Positions 9,076-18,535 of a stretch of DNA of 64,000 bases are shown here, one piece after another (positions within the stretch are counted from its first letter, which is position 1; every line of letters starts with the position of its first letter). Under the pieces are notes generated by a model that was not told where the DNA came from, did no database searches, and worked only from the letters and a program-made list of their open reading frames with translations. This stretch comes from Streptococcus equinus. Its GTDB lineage: Bacteria > Bacillota > Bacilli > Lactobacillales > Streptococcaceae. The position numbers were made by a program, and so were the translations under genes. The DNA is taken from NCBI RefSeq assembly GCF_900101445.1, contig NZ_FNKE01000001.1:992001-1056000 (forward strand), read 5' to 3'.

Positions 9076-9145
9076 TAAGTATTTTTCGTGATATTTTATT
9101 AAACTGTGCGCAATTAGTTTATTACCATTTTTTACCCTTTAATGA

Positions 9146-12100
9146 TTATTCCACAAGATTTTCAGCATCTTTTAATTTAACGGATACGATGCGTGAAATT
9201 CCTGATTCTTGCATGGTTACCCCGTAAATGCTGTCAGCTGCTGCCATTGTTCCCTTACGGTGAGTGACAACGATGAACTGACTTGATTTATCAAAGCGAT
9301 TGAGGTAGTCACCAAAACGTTTGACATTTGCCTCATCGAGCGCTGCTTCCACCTCATCAAGAATAACAAATGGGATGGTTTTGACACGAATAATGGCAAA
9401 TAGCAGAGCTAAAGCTGATAGAGCTTTTTCCCCACCTGACATTAAATTCAAGGATTGAATTTTCTTACCTGGTGGTTGGACAGAAATCTCAACCCCTGCT
9501 GTCAGCAAGTCACCTTCTGTCAATGACAAATCGGCAGAACCGCCACCAAACATTTGCGTAAAGGTTTGCTTGAAGGATTCACGAATGGCATTAAAAGTTA
9601 CTTGGAAGCGTGATTTCACTTCATCATCCATGTCATTAATGGTATCAAGTAGAAGGTTCTTAGAATGAACCAAATCTTCTTTTTGACCATTTAAGAAAGT
9701 CAAACGATTATTGACTTCATCGTATTGAGCAATAGCATCCAAGTTGATTGGTCCTAATGCCTTGATACGGCGGCGCAAATCTTGCAAACGTTCGCGAGCA
9801 ATAGCCATATCTTCCACAACCTGACTAGCTTCTTTAGCTTCAGCCAAGGTCATGTGATAATCTTCTGTCAAATCGTGTGTGAAGCCACGCAAACGTTCAG
9901 AAACTTGAGCAACTTGGGCTTCAACTTGGGCTTGTTTGCGGATTAATTCTTCATTTTTTTGATTTTCTTTGGCAACTTGTTCTTCGAGTTCTTCAAGATT
10001 AGCTTCACAATCTTCAAGTTCAAAACGTAGGCTAACCAAGCGTTCTTCTTCGCTTGCTTTTCTTGTCACAGCTTCGTCATGTTGTTTTTTCAGAAGTGGC
10101 AAGTTTTCAATTTCTTGATCACTCGCATGAAAGGCAAGTAAATCTTCACATTTTGCCATTTCTACTTTATTTTCAGCTAAGCTGATATCAAGGCGTGTCT
10201 TGTTGGCAGATTCAAACTTGCGTTCGCTGAGAAGTTCACGCTCTTGAAGTTTCGCTTGTGACAAGTCTTGACGAAGTTGTTCAACTTTTTGCGTAATGGC
10301 ATTTTTATTTTCTTTGATTTGGTCAATCTGGCTTGTCAACTCTTGCTTACGTTCAGCAACTTTTGTTAACTCAGCTTCAAAGTGAGCTTTTTGAGATTCC
10401 AAATCATTTGAACTGTTATCAGTCTCACTTTCTTGAAGTTGTTTGCAGAGTTGCTTAACATCGTTCAAGCGTTCAGCCAATTGTTGGTATTCCAATTCAG
10501 CTTTTTGTTCTGCAAAACGAGCTTCTTCACCTTGAGCTTTCAGGCTAGCTAATTCTTCTTTGTTAGCTAGCAATGTTTCGTGAAGAGTTTGAACCAATTT
10601 TTCTTGTGCGACTTGTTTTTCTTGAAGGTCATTTAATTCAGCCACAAGATTGTCTAACTCTGGTTTGATAAATGTGGTGTTATTTTGACGGTTCGCACCA
10701 CCTGAGAATGACCCACCAGGGCGAATCTCAGTACCATCTAAAGCTACCAAACGCACTTGATAGTGTAATGCACGAGCAGCCTTATTAGCATTATCGACCG
10801 TATCAAAAACAGCTGTCACTCCAAGAAGATTTTGAAAAATATTGTCCAAGCGTTTATCAAATGACACCAAGTCACTTGCCACACCAAGGAAACCTTGGCT
10901 AGAAGACAAAATAGCTTGATTTTGTTGTGATAAATGGCGAGCCTTGATAGTCGTAAGTGGTAAGAAAGTGGCACGTCCTTGACGGTTTTTCTTCAAGAAA
11001 GCAATTGAACGTTTGGCAGCCGCCTCGTCTTCAACAATCACATGTTGGCTTGAACCACCAAGAGCAATTTCAAGGGCAGTTTGATACTTGCGGTCAAAGC
11101 TTAAATGCTCACTTACAGCACCAATGATACCACCAAGTTGACTAGAAGCTTGTAAGACAGACTTAACACCTGCGTAGAAATTACTGTGATTTCTAAGGAT
11201 AGATTCAAGACTAGACTTACGAGCTTGCTTAGATTTAATGACATCTAATTGGTCAAACATTTTCGTCTGCTCAGCTTGATAATCTTTTTCAAGTTGGCTT
11301 GTCTTAGCAAACAATTCCTGATAAGCATCTAGAAGCTCTTTAACTTGTTTGCATGCGACTTCAAAGCTTTCAAGAGATTCTTTAGCAGTTGCTTTTAATT
11401 CTTCCAAATTAGCCTGTGTCTGTGCTAATTCTTCAGATTTTGATTCTGATAATTGTTTTTGATTATCAATATCAGCTTGTGTCATGGTTAACTTGTTAGA
11501 CAAATCTGCTTCTTCTTGCATCAAGCTAACAAATTCTTCACGTAATTTTTCAATGACTTGATCTGGGTCAGTTGAAAAGCGATCCAATTCAGCTTGCAAT
11601 TTTTGAATCGTTGCTGTAGTTTCGGTTAATTCGTCATCTAATTTTGCGAGCTGACCTTCTTTTTGCGCTAATTCTTCTCGTAAGCTTTCCTGACTAGCCT
11701 TAAGCTCAGTCAATTGGCTAGTAGCCGCTTGTTTTTTCTCTTCTTTTTGACTTGATTCTAAGGCAATCAAATCCATTTGGCGTTCAAGGTCAGAAATAGC
11801 TTTTGTAATATCTACCAAGCCAGCCTGTTTTGTCGCCATTTCTTCAGACAATTGGTGACGTTTTGCTTTTAAGGCTTGATTTTGTTTTTCAAATTGCTGG
11901 CGCTGTTCATAATAAGCTGACAAGTCTGACTTGATGCTAGCCAAGTCCTCTTTCAAGCTATCCAAACGGACTTTATCAGTTTGAATATCTTCTACCAAGA
12001 CATTCAAGTGAAGTTGTTTGCGCTCATCTTCCAAACCAATAAACTCTTTAGCGACTTGCGCTTGGCGTTCCAAAGGCTTCACTTGAGCTTCCAGTTCGTA

Positions 12101-12685
12101 GATAATATCATCTAGACGGTCCAAGTTATCTTGGGTTTGATTAAGCTTAGTTTGTGTTTCTTTTTTACGTGTCTTGTATTTTAAAACACCAGCCGCTTCT
12201 TCAAAAATCGCACGACGTTCTTCTGGTTTACTGTTGAAAATCTCTTCAACGCGACCTTGCGAAATGACTGAGAAAGAATCACGGCCAAGACCTGTATCCA
12301 TAAACAAATCATGAATATCACGCAAACGCACCTTGCGACCATCAATCAAATACTCGCTATCGCCATTTCGGTAAATATGGCGTTCTACTCGAATCGTCTC
12401 TTTAGCATCTTTGATAAAGCCATCTGAATTATCTAAGCTAACAACAACTTGAGCGTAATTCAATGGTTTGCGGTTTTCAGCTCCAGCAAAAATGACATCT
12501 GGCATCTTGCCACCACGTAAATTTTTAGCAGAAGATTCCCCAAGCGCCCAACGTAAACTTTCGGTAATGTTAGATTTACCAGAACCATTTGGACCTACAA
12601 CGGCTGTAACTCCCTTATCAAATTCAATTGTTGTCTTGTCTGCAAAGGACTTAAAGCCCTGCATTTCAATTTCTTTTAAATACAT
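9146..12685 (-). CDS. smc: Chromosome partition/condensation protein SMC
   Basis: An 1179-residue SMC ATPase that compacts and helps segregate the chromosome with ScpA/ScpB. The Walker A is GPNGSGKS (31-38) in the N-terminal head. Two long coiled coils flank a hinge with GVKSVLQASSQLGGIIGAVS (about residues 510-530). The C-terminal head has the ABC signature LMSGGEKAL and Walker B FVILDEVEAALDEAN. The ATG at 12685 gives the standard MYLKEIEMQGFKSFADKT start; a longer frame from a TTG at 12727 lacks family support. The ATG has no clear Shine-Dalgarno. It follows rnc in the same direction. Confidence 0.96.
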   Translation of the reverse strand: MYLKEIEMQGFKSFADKTTIEFDKGVTAVVGPNGSGKSNITESLRWALGESSAKNLRGGKMPDVIFAGAENRKPLNYAQVVVSLDNSDGFIKDAKETIRVERHIYRNGDSEYLIDGRKVRLRDIHDLFMDTGLGRDSFSVISQGRVEEIFNSKPEERRAIFEEAAGVLKYKTRKKETQTKLNQTQDNLDRLDDIIYELEAQVKPLERQAQVAKEFIGLEDERKQLHLNVLVEDIQTDKVRLDSLKEDLASIKSDLSAYYEQRQQFEKQNQALKAKRHQLSEEMATKQAGLVDITKAISDLERQMDLIALESSQKEEKKQAATSQLTELKASQESLREELAQKEGQLAKLDDELTETTATIQKLQAELDRFSTDPDQVIEKLREEFVSLMQEEADLSNKLTMTQADIDNQKQLSESKSEELAQTQANLEELKATAKESLESFEVACKQVKELLDAYQELFAKTSQLEKDYQAEQTKMFDQLDVIKSKQARKSSLESILRNHSNFYAGVKSVLQASSQLGGIIGAVSEHLSFDRKYQTALEIALGGSSQHVIVEDEAAAKRSIAFLKKNRQGRATFLPLTTIKARHLSQQNQAILSSSQGFLGVASDLVSFDKRLDNIFQNLLGVTAVFDTVDNANKAARALHYQVRLVALDGTEIRPGGSFSGGANRQNNTTFIKPELDNLVAELNDLQEKQVAQEKLVQTLHETLLANKEELASLKAQGEEARFAEQKAELEYQQLAERLNDVKQLCKQLQESETDNSSNDLESQKAHFEAELTKVAERKQELTSQIDQIKENKNAITQKVEQLRQDLSQAKLQERELLSERKFESANKTRLDISLAENKVEMAKCEDLLAFHASDQEIENLPLLKKQHDEAVTRKASEEERLVSLRFELEDCEANLEELEEQVAKENQKNEELIRKQAQVEAQVAQVSERLRGFTHDLTEDYHMTLAEAKEASQVVEDMAIARERLQDLRRRIKALGPINLDAIAQYDEVNNRLTFLNGQKEDLVHSKNLLLDTINDMDDEVKSRFQVTFNAIRESFKQTFTQMFGGGSADLSLTEGDLLTAGVEISVQPPGKKIQSLNLMSGGEKALSALALLFAIIRVKTIPFVILDEVEAALDEANVKRFGDYLNRFDKSSQFIVVTHRKGTMAAADSIYGVTMQESGISRIVSVKLKDAENLVE

Positions 12686-12699
12686 AAAATGAGAGATGA

Positions 12700-12817
12700 A
12701 AAGGCAAATACCTTCCCGAGCTAACAAACAAGAAGAGCTTAACAGACCTTCTTATCGTCTTCTAGGCTACGTCAAACACGTATCATATGACCTAGGGCAG
12801 GTTGGACATTTGCCTTT
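12700..12817. repeat. 118-bp segment bounded by 10-bp inverted repeats between rnc and smc
   Basis: AAAGGCAAAT (12700-12709) and its exact complement ATTTGCCTTT (12808-12817) enclose most of the rnc-smc spacer. In many streptococci these genes lie closer together. The segment holds no ORF. It could fold as a leader structure for smc or be a small mobile remnant; the sequence does not decide. Confidence 0.4.
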
Positions 12818-12837
12818 ACGAATTCCTTTCAAACGTC

Positions 12838-13524
12838 TTATTGAAGAGTGGCAAGCGCATTTTTAGCAGCATCTTGCTCAGCTAATTTCTTAGATTTTCC
12901 GATTCCTTTACTTTTAGCTTCGTCATTGACATACACTGTCACTTCAAAGACTTTGGCATGCGCAGGACCAGATTCATTTGACACACGATAGTCAATAGTG
13001 ACATCACCGTGGCCTTGCAATAATTCTTGCAAGGTTGTTTTGTAATCTTTGACACGTTCAAAGTTACCTTTTTCAACTTGTGGAATCATGACTTGATTCA
13101 AGAATTTATTAACCGCTTCAACCCCTTGGTCCATCAAAAGTGCACCAAGAAAGGCTTCGAATAAGTCACCTAAGATAGTGTCGCGGTTTCGTCCACCAGA
13201 TTTTTCTTCACCATTACCAAGTTTGATGAATTCATCAAAACCACAGTAACGTGAAAAGCCTGCTAATGATTCTTCACGAACAATAACAGAACGCATCTTA
13301 GACAAATCACCTTCTGGTTTCTTCGGATATTTTTTAAACAAATACTGAGAAATCAAAAGTTGAAGAACCGCGTCTCCTAAAAATTCCAAGCGTTCATTGT
13401 GTGAAATGTTTAGGAGGCGATGTTCATTAGCGTAAGATGTGTGAGTAAATGCAGTTTCAAGCAATGTTTTATCTTCAAATGCGATTCCAAAGTCTCGCTG
13501 AAGTTTTGTATCTAAAGCTTGCAT
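12838..13524 (-). CDS. rnc: Ribonuclease III
   Basis: A 228-residue double-strand-specific endoribonuclease that processes rRNA precursors and structured mRNAs. The catalytic domain carries the signature [13 protein letters not shown] (about 40-52), with the second acidic site in [14 protein letters not shown]. The C-terminal dsRNA-binding domain includes [30 protein letters not shown]. The ATG at 13524 follows GAAGGGAG; the longer frame from 13542 would run through that ribosome site. The gene sits between vicX and smc, the standard streptococcal order, but has its own promoter and a terminator stands between it and vicX. Confidence 0.96.
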   Translation of the reverse strand: MQALDTKLQRDFGIAFEDKTLLETAFTHTSYANEHRLLNISHNERLEFLGDAVLQLLISQYLFKKYPKKPEGDLSKMRSVIVREESLAGFSRYCGFDEFIKLGNGEEKSGGRNRDTILGDLFEAFLGALLMDQGVEAVNKFLNQVMIPQVEKGNFERVKDYKTTLQELLQGHGDVTIDYRVSNESGPAHAKVFEVTVYVNDEAKSKGIGKSKKLAEQDAAKNALATLQ

Positions 13525-13633
13525 AGATAAATCTCCCTTCAAAAATTGGTCTATTTTTAATCAATTAAGCCTTTTCCTAATCTCAAAAGGCTAGCTTATT
13601 TAAAACAATAATTTTCTTTTTATAGACTATTTT

Positions 13634-13642
13634 ATTATACCA
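13634..13642 (-). promoter_or_regulatory. Extended -10 promoter of rnc-smc
   Basis: On the minus strand TGGTATAAT fits an extended -10 (TGnTATAAT) about 110 bases before rnc. No convincing -35 is visible. Confidence 0.55.
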
Positions 13643-13722
13643 GAAAGTTAGAAAAAATGGGAATTCTCCCTAAAATCCCTGTAATTCTTTTCTATTATAG
13701 GGACGTTTTTTAGGGTAACAAG

Positions 13723-13750
13723 AAAACCTAGCTCTTTCGTGCTAGGTTTT
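13723..13750 (-). terminator. Terminator after vicRKX
   Basis: A 10-bp perfect stem (AAAACCTAGC/GCTAGGTTTT) directly follows the vicX stop, with T-rich sequence after it on the minus strand. Confidence 0.8.
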
Positions 13751-13755
13751 TGTTC

Positions 13756-14565
13756 TTATAGACCTGCTAAAGGCGTTGCTTCATCAGGTGATGTATCAAA
13801 AACAGTCATGTCATGACCAACAGCAAAATCTGCTTGCATCAAGTTATTTTCCATAGTCATGTGTGCCAATTCTTTGATATTATTTTCCTTACTTAAGTGT
13901 CCAAGGTAAATTCTTTTTGTGCGATTGCCGATAGTGCGAATCATGGTATCAGCACCATCTTCATTTGACAAGTGACCACGATCAGATAGAATACGTTGTT
14001 TCAAGCTCCAAGGATAAGAACCCGCACGCAAAATCTCAACATCATGGTTTGACTCAATCAGATAACCATCAGCATTTTCAATCACACCCGCCATTCGGTC
14101 ACTAACGTAACCAGTATCAGTCAGCACGACAAATGACTTATTATCTTTCATCAAACGGTAAAACTGTGGATCAACAGCATCGTGGCTGACTCCAAAACTT
14201 TCAATGTCAATATCACCAAAGGTCAATGTTTTACCACGTTCAAAGACATGTTTTTGCCCAACATCAAGTTTTCCAATCATGTTGCGATCATCAATCATTT
14301 GCCAAGTTTTGGCATTGGCATACACATCAAGATTGTATCTACGAGCCAGCACTCCAACTCCTTTAATATGGTCAGAGTGTTCGTGCGTAATCAAAATAGC
14401 ATCCAAATCTTCTGGTTTTCGGTCAATTTCAGCAAGAAGACTGGTAATTTTCTTACCAGTCAAACCTGCATCTATCAAAAGACGTTTTTGTGGCGTTTCC
14501 ACATAAAATGAATTTCCAGTTGAACCGGAGGCTAAGACACTGTATTTAAAAGCATTCTCAGACAT
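13756..14565 (-). CDS. vicX: VicX/WalJ metallo-beta-lactamase fold protein
   Basis: A 269-residue cytoplasmic metallo-beta-lactamase-fold hydrolase. The metal motif ITHEHSDHIKGV (HxHxDH, about 59-70) and later histidines (SHDAV, GHLS) are present. It is the third gene of the VicRK (WalRK) operon and starts one base after the vicK stop. In streptococci VicX influences VicRK-dependent phenotypes and stress tolerance, but its enzymatic substrate is not settled; the fold suggests a nuclease or phosphodiesterase. Confidence 0.95.
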   Translation of the reverse strand: MSENAFKYSVLASGSTGNSFYVETPQKRLLIDAGLTGKKITSLLAEIDRKPEDLDAILITHEHSDHIKGVGVLARRYNLDVYANAKTWQMIDDRNMIGKLDVGQKHVFERGKTLTFGDIDIESFGVSHDAVDPQFYRLMKDNKSFVVLTDTGYVSDRMAGVIENADGYLIESNHDVEILRAGSYPWSLKQRILSDRGHLSNEDGADTMIRTIGNRTKRIYLGHLSKENNIKELAHMTMENNLMQADFAVGHDMTVFDTSPDEATPLAGL

Positions 14566-15918
14566 CTAGTCCTCGTCATCCTCCCATTCATCATAAATAT
14601 CAGAATCCTTCTCATACGGAAGAACAATTGTAAATGTTGAGCCCTTACCATAGGTACTTTGAGCCCAAATAAATCCTTTATGTTGTTTGACAATTTCTTT
14701 AGCAATGGCAAGTCCAAGCCCTGAACCACCTTGGGCACGACTTCTAGCCTTATCAACACGGTAGAAACGGTCAAAGATTAACGGCAAGTCTTTCTTCGGA
14801 ATACCAAGTCCTTCATCAGAAATCGAAATAATCAACTGAGTTTCAGTCGTCTTCATGCTGACAGTGATTTTCCCACCATCTGGTGAGTACTTAATGGCAT
14901 TATTTAGGATATTATCCAAGACTTGTGTCATCTTATCTGGGTCAATTTCAACCCAGATTGACTTGATTGGATAGTCTCTGACAATCTCGTATTGCTTGCC
15001 AGCAACCGTGTGTTGACTTTTAATTTGGTCAAAACGATTCAAAATAGACGTCATAAAGGCTGTGAAGTTAGTCATTTCGACTTCTAGCTGCACCGTTTGA
15101 TTGTCGATTCGAGACAGATTAAGCAAATCTGAAATCATGCGAATCATACGATTGGTTTCATCCAAAGAAACTTTAATGAAACTTGGTGCAATATCTTCTT
15201 TCAGAGCCCCTTCATCCAGCGCTTCAAGATAAGATTTAACCGAAGTAAGTGGCGTACGCAATTCATGACTAACGTTAGAAACGAACAAGCGACGTTCACG
15301 GTCTTCTTTTTCTTGTTCCGTCGTATCATGCAAGACAGCAATCAGCCCAGAAATAAAGCCACTATCTCTACGATTTAAGGCAAATCGAATACGCAAAGTA
15401 ATAAATTCTCCCGTCTCATCACGACGGTTTAGAACAATTTCTGGCGTCTTAGACACCAAATCGTGGTAAGAATAATCGCTATCATCACCAAGAATGTCAA
15501 CGATATTCATCCCAAGGGCTTCTTCACGCTCAAGATTTAGTTGCTTTTGAGCGGTCTGGTTAATCATGGTGATATTTCCAGAACGGTCAGTCGCTAGCAC
15601 CCCATCAGTCATATAAGACAAAATACTTGCTAAACGATTCTTTTCTTGAGCTAGATTTTCTTGAGCCAAACGAAAGACAGTTGACAAATCATTTAACTGA
15701 CCAGCCAACTCTGCTAAATCTCTGTCTTTTTCAATGATAATATCTTCTGTATATTTTCCTGTAATCAGTTCACGAACCTTACCACTCAATCGACGAATAT
15801 TAACAGACGTCCTGTAATCTCTGATAGCCAAATGGATAAAATAAATGGCCACAAAAGCTAACAAGAAAAGAATGGCTTGTTCAAAAAGATATTGATTCTG
15901 TACCATTGTATTATTCAT
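14566..15918 (-). CDS. vicK: Sensor histidine kinase VicK (WalK)
   Basis: A 450-residue sensor kinase for cell-wall homeostasis. It has a single N-terminal membrane helix (about 12-32), no sizeable outer domain, a HAMP-like linker, and a PAS domain (about 90-200, [20 protein letters not shown]). The phospho-acceptor His218 lies in [13 protein letters not shown], followed by the ATPase domain with N box ([12 protein letters not shown]), G boxes ([20 protein letters not shown]). The single helix is the streptococcal form; WalK in bacilli and staphylococci has two. The start overlaps vicR by eight bases. Confidence 0.97.
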   Translation of the reverse strand: MNNTMVQNQYLFEQAILFLLAFVAIYFIHLAIRDYRTSVNIRRLSGKVRELITGKYTEDIIIEKDRDLAELAGQLNDLSTVFRLAQENLAQEKNRLASILSYMTDGVLATDRSGNITMINQTAQKQLNLEREEALGMNIVDILGDDSDYSYHDLVSKTPEIVLNRRDETGEFITLRIRFALNRRDSGFISGLIAVLHDTTEQEKEDRERRLFVSNVSHELRTPLTSVKSYLEALDEGALKEDIAPSFIKVSLDETNRMIRMISDLLNLSRIDNQTVQLEVEMTNFTAFMTSILNRFDQIKSQHTVAGKQYEIVRDYPIKSIWVEIDPDKMTQVLDNILNNAIKYSPDGGKITVSMKTTETQLIISISDEGLGIPKKDLPLIFDRFYRVDKARSRAQGGSGLGLAIAKEIVKQHKGFIWAQSTYGKGSTFTIVLPYEKDSDIYDEWEDDED

Positions 15919-16621
15919 AAGACTTCATATAGTAACCAACACCGCGACGTGTCAAAATGTATTCTGGACGACTTGGAGTATCTTCGATTTTTTCACGCAA
16001 ACGACGAATGGTAACGTCAACTGTGCGGACATCACCAAAATAATCATACCCCCAAACAGTTTCCAAAAGGTATTCACGCGTCATCACTTGTCCCATGTGA
16101 GTAGCTAAATGATGAAGCAATTCAAATTCACGGTGTGTTAATTCAATGTCTTCGCCACGTTTTTGAGCAACAAAGGCATCAGGTAAAATCTTCAAATCGC
16201 CGATGGTAATTTCAGAATTTGATGAAGAAGCATTTTCCTCAGCAACTGCTGATTCGATGTTCTCAGTACGACGAAGGTGTGCTTTGACACGTGCTAACAA
16301 TTCACGATTTGAGAAAGGTTTTGTGACGTAGTCATCTGCTCCGATTTCAAGACCGATAACTTTATCGAACTCGCTATCTTTAGCAGAAAGCATAATAATC
16401 GGAATATGACTTGTTTTACGAACTTCTTTTGCAACTTCAAGTCCATCCAATTCTGGCAACATCAAATCCAAGATAATCAAATCAGGATTTTCTTCTTCAA
16501 ATTTAGCAATTGCTTCACGACCATCAAAAGCCGTAACAGTTTCATAACCTTCTTTAGTTAAGTTAAATTTAATAATATCTGAAATTGGTTTTTCATCATC
16601 AACAATAAGAATTTTTTTCAT
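15911..16621 (-). CDS. vicR: Response regulator VicR (WalR)
   Basis: A 236-residue OmpR/PhoB-type regulator with receiver domain (acidic pocket DDE at 8-10, phospho-acceptor Asp52 in [11 protein letters not shown], Lys in TKPFSNREL) and a winged-helix DNA-binding domain (about 135-234). It controls peptidoglycan hydrolase and surface genes and is usually essential in Gram-positive cocci. The ribosome site GAGGTG lies just before the ATG. It is the first gene of vicRKX and is divergent from the gln operon. Confidence 0.97.
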   Translation of the reverse strand: MKKILIVDDEKPISDIIKFNLTKEGYETVTAFDGREAIAKFEEENPDLIILDLMLPELDGLEVAKEVRKTSHIPIIMLSAKDSEFDKVIGLEIGADDYVTKPFSNRELLARVKAHLRRTENIESAVAEENASSSNSEITIGDLKILPDAFVAQKRGEDIELTHREFELLHHLATHMGQVMTREYLLETVWGYDYFGDVRTVDVTIRRLREKIEDTPSRPEYILTRRGVGYYMKSYE

Positions 16622-16714
16622 ATGTCACCTCTTCAATTCTATGTCAGTAGAATAAAAAATTCTCAAACAACAATTTCTATGTCATTTTATTTACAAAAAT
16701 GACCTCTACCTTTA

Positions 16715-16723
16715 ATTATATCA
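16715..16723 (-). promoter_or_regulatory. Extended -10 promoter of vicRKX
   Basis: TGATATAAT (extended -10) lies on the minus strand about 95 bases before vicR. The leader contains a small stem, GTCATTTT (16681-16688) with AAAATGAC (16696-16703). The rest of the 311-base divergent spacer holds the gln control region. Confidence 0.55.
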
Positions 16724-16818
16724 AAATTCAAGATTAATTGGAAACCTTGGATACTTTTGAAACCAGAAAGTAACAATTAACCTTAAAATTCAATCTATTT
16801 TTGTTTATTACTTATTTA

Positions 16819-16833
16819 AATTTTCTGAAATAT
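16819..16833 (+). promoter_or_regulatory. CodY-box-like operator at the gln promoter
   Basis: AATTTTCTGAAATAT matches 13 of 15 positions of the CodY consensus AATTTTCWGAAAATT and directly abuts the -35 hexamer. CodY represses amino-acid uptake genes when branched-chain amino acids are plentiful, so the placement fits repression of glnQHMP. Binding is inferred. Confidence 0.6.
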
Positions 16834-16863
16834 TTGACAGTTAACAAAGCAATGTGGTAAGAT
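16834..16863 (+). promoter_or_regulatory. Promoter of glnQHMP
   Basis: Consensus TTGACA (16834-16839), an 18-base spacer and TAAGAT (16858-16863), about 70 bases before glnQ. Confidence 0.75.
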
Positions 16864-16875
16864 AAACTAACCGAG

Positions 16876-16903
16876 CTTGTTAGATGTTAGAAAACCTAAC
16901 AAG
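16876..16903 (+). promoter_or_regulatory. Leader hairpin before glnQ
   Basis: CTTGTTAG (16876-16883) and CTAACAAG (16896-16903) form an 8-bp stem in the gln leader shortly after the likely start site. There is no T-run, so it is not a classical terminator; it may stabilise the message. Confidence 0.4.
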
Positions 16904-16932
16904 AAAATCTTATCTTTGAAAAGGAGACAAGT

Positions 16933-17697
16933 GTGGCACTTATTGAATTTAAAAACGTTGAAAAATACTATGGCGACTATCACGCCCTCAGAAATATTAA
17001 CCTAGAAATCGAGAAAGGACAGGTCGTTGTTCTTCTTGGCCCATCAGGTTCTGGTAAATCAACTCTTATCCGAACAATGAATGCTCTTGAATCAATCGAA
17101 ACAGGTAGCTTAAAAGTCAATGGGCATGAGCTAGCTAACGCTTCTGCCAAAGATTTGGTGCAACTTCGTAAAGAAGTTGGTATGGTTTTCCAACATTTCA
17201 ACCTCTATCCGCACAAAACCGTGTTAGAAAATGTAACCTTAGCACCAATCAAAGTCCTCGGAAAATCAAAAGAAGAGGCAGAAGAAATTGCGGAAAAATT
17301 CTTAACTTACGTTAATATGTGGGATCGTAAAGATTCTTACCCAGGCATGCTATCTGGTGGTCAAAAGCAACGTGTGGCAATCGCTCGTGGTCTTGCAATG
17401 CAACCAGAACTCCTTCTTTTTGACGAACCAACATCAGCCCTTGACCCAGAAACTATCGGTGATGTTCTTGCTGTCATGCAAAATCTTGCTAAAGAAGGCA
17501 TGAATATGGTTGTTGTTACCCACGAAATGGGCTTTGCTCGTGAAGTTGCTGACCGCATTATTTTCATGGCTGAAGGTCAAATTCTCGTTGATACAACAGA
17601 TGTTCAAGGTTTCTTTGATAACCCAACTGAACCACGTGCTAAACAATTCTTGAGCAAAGTTATTAATCACACCAGTGATAATGTCTCTAAACATTAA
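16933..17697 (+). CDS. glnQ: Glutamine/glutamate ABC transporter ATPase GlnQ
   Basis: A 254-residue ABC ATPase of the polar amino-acid uptake family. Walker A GPSGSGKST (about 36-44), Q-loop FQHFNLYPH, signature LSGGQKQRVAIARGLA, Walker B LLFDEPTSALDP and the H-loop VVTHEMG are all intact. The start is GTG with AAGGAGA ahead of it. It leads a four-gene operon (ATPase, binding protein, two permeases) divergent from vicR. The same order and position is known for glnQHMP of S. mutans, a glutamate importer linked to acid tolerance; specificity here is transferred from that locus. Confidence 0.93.
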   Translation: MALIEFKNVEKYYGDYHALRNINLEIEKGQVVVLLGPSGSGKSTLIRTMNALESIETGSLKVNGHELANASAKDLVQLRKEVGMVFQHFNLYPHKTVLENVTLAPIKVLGKSKEEAEEIAEKFLTYVNMWDRKDSYPGMLSGGQKQRVAIARGLAMQPELLLFDEPTSALDPETIGDVLAVMQNLAKEGMNMVVVTHEMGFAREVADRIIFMAEGQILVDTTDVQGFFDNPTEPRAKQFLSKVINHTSDNVSKH

Positions 17698-17707
17698 GGA
17701 GCCTCTT

Positions 17708-18520
17708 ATGAAGAAAAAAATTTGTTTAGCCATTTTAGCTAGCCTATCACTGCTCTTTATGAGCTTTTTCACTGCTTCAAAAACCTTTGCAAATACTACA
17801 TCTGAGCAGATCAAAAAAATCCAAGATGCTGGTGTCCTTAAAGTCGGGGTCAAACAAGACGTTCCAAACTTCGGCTATTATTCAGCTGAGAGCGGTAAAT
17901 ATGAAGGAATGGAAATTGATTTAGCTAAAAAAATCGCTAAGACACTTGGTGTTAAAGTTGCTTACACAGCTGTTACAACCCAAACTCGTGAAGCACTTCT
18001 TGATAATGGACAAATCGATCTTTTGATTGCTACTTATACGATTACTGATGAACGTAAAGCTTCCTATGCTATTTCAAATCCTTACTATTATGACGAGATT
18101 GGCTTTTTAGTTAATACAGGTAAAGGTTTAAAAACGATCTCTGACCTCAATGGTAAGACTATCGGAGTAGCTCAAGGATCAACAACTAAGCTGACAATTG
18201 AAGAATACGGAAAAGCACATAACTTGAAATTCAAATTTGTTCAACTTGGTTCTTTCCCAGAACTAGCTATTTCACTTCACGCGAAACGTATCGATGCTTT
18301 CTCAGTTGATAAGTCAATCTTGACTGGTTATGTCAGCAAAAAAACTGCCATTATCGACGAAGGTTTCAATACTCAAGAATACGGTATCGCAGCTAAAAAA
18401 TCTAACCAAGCAACCATTGATTATGTCAATGACTTACTAGCCAAGTGGAAAGCTGACGGTAGCCTACAAAAACTTTACGATAAATATGATTTAAAACCTG
18501 CAAAAGCAGAGAATAATTAA
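17708..18520 (+). CDS. glnH: Family 3 solute-binding protein GlnH
   Basis: A 270-residue extracellular binding protein (SBP_bac_3) for polar amino acids, delivering ligand to the GlnMP permease. The ATG at 17708 follows TAAGGAGC; the longer open frame from 17675 is rejected because it covers the end of glnQ. A signal peptide spans about 1-27 (KKKICLAILASLSLLF, then ASKTFA). There is no lipobox cysteine, so it seems to be processed by type I peptidase or kept as an uncleaved anchor, unlike most Gram-positive binding proteins. Conserved GMEIDLAKKIA and IDLLIATYTITDERK are present. Exact ligand is inferred from synteny. Confidence 0.9.
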   Translation: MKKKICLAILASLSLLFMSFFTASKTFANTTSEQIKKIQDAGVLKVGVKQDVPNFGYYSAESGKYEGMEIDLAKKIAKTLGVKVAYTAVTTQTREALLDNGQIDLLIATYTITDERKASYAISNPYYYDEIGFLVNTGKGLKTISDLNGKTIGVAQGSTTKLTIEEYGKAHNLKFKFVQLGSFPELAISLHAKRIDAFSVDKSILTGYVSKKTAIIDEGFNTQEYGIAAKKSNQATIDYVNDLLAKWKADGSLQKLYDKYDLKPAKAENN

Positions 18521-18535
18521 GGGAGGAGAATTGAC

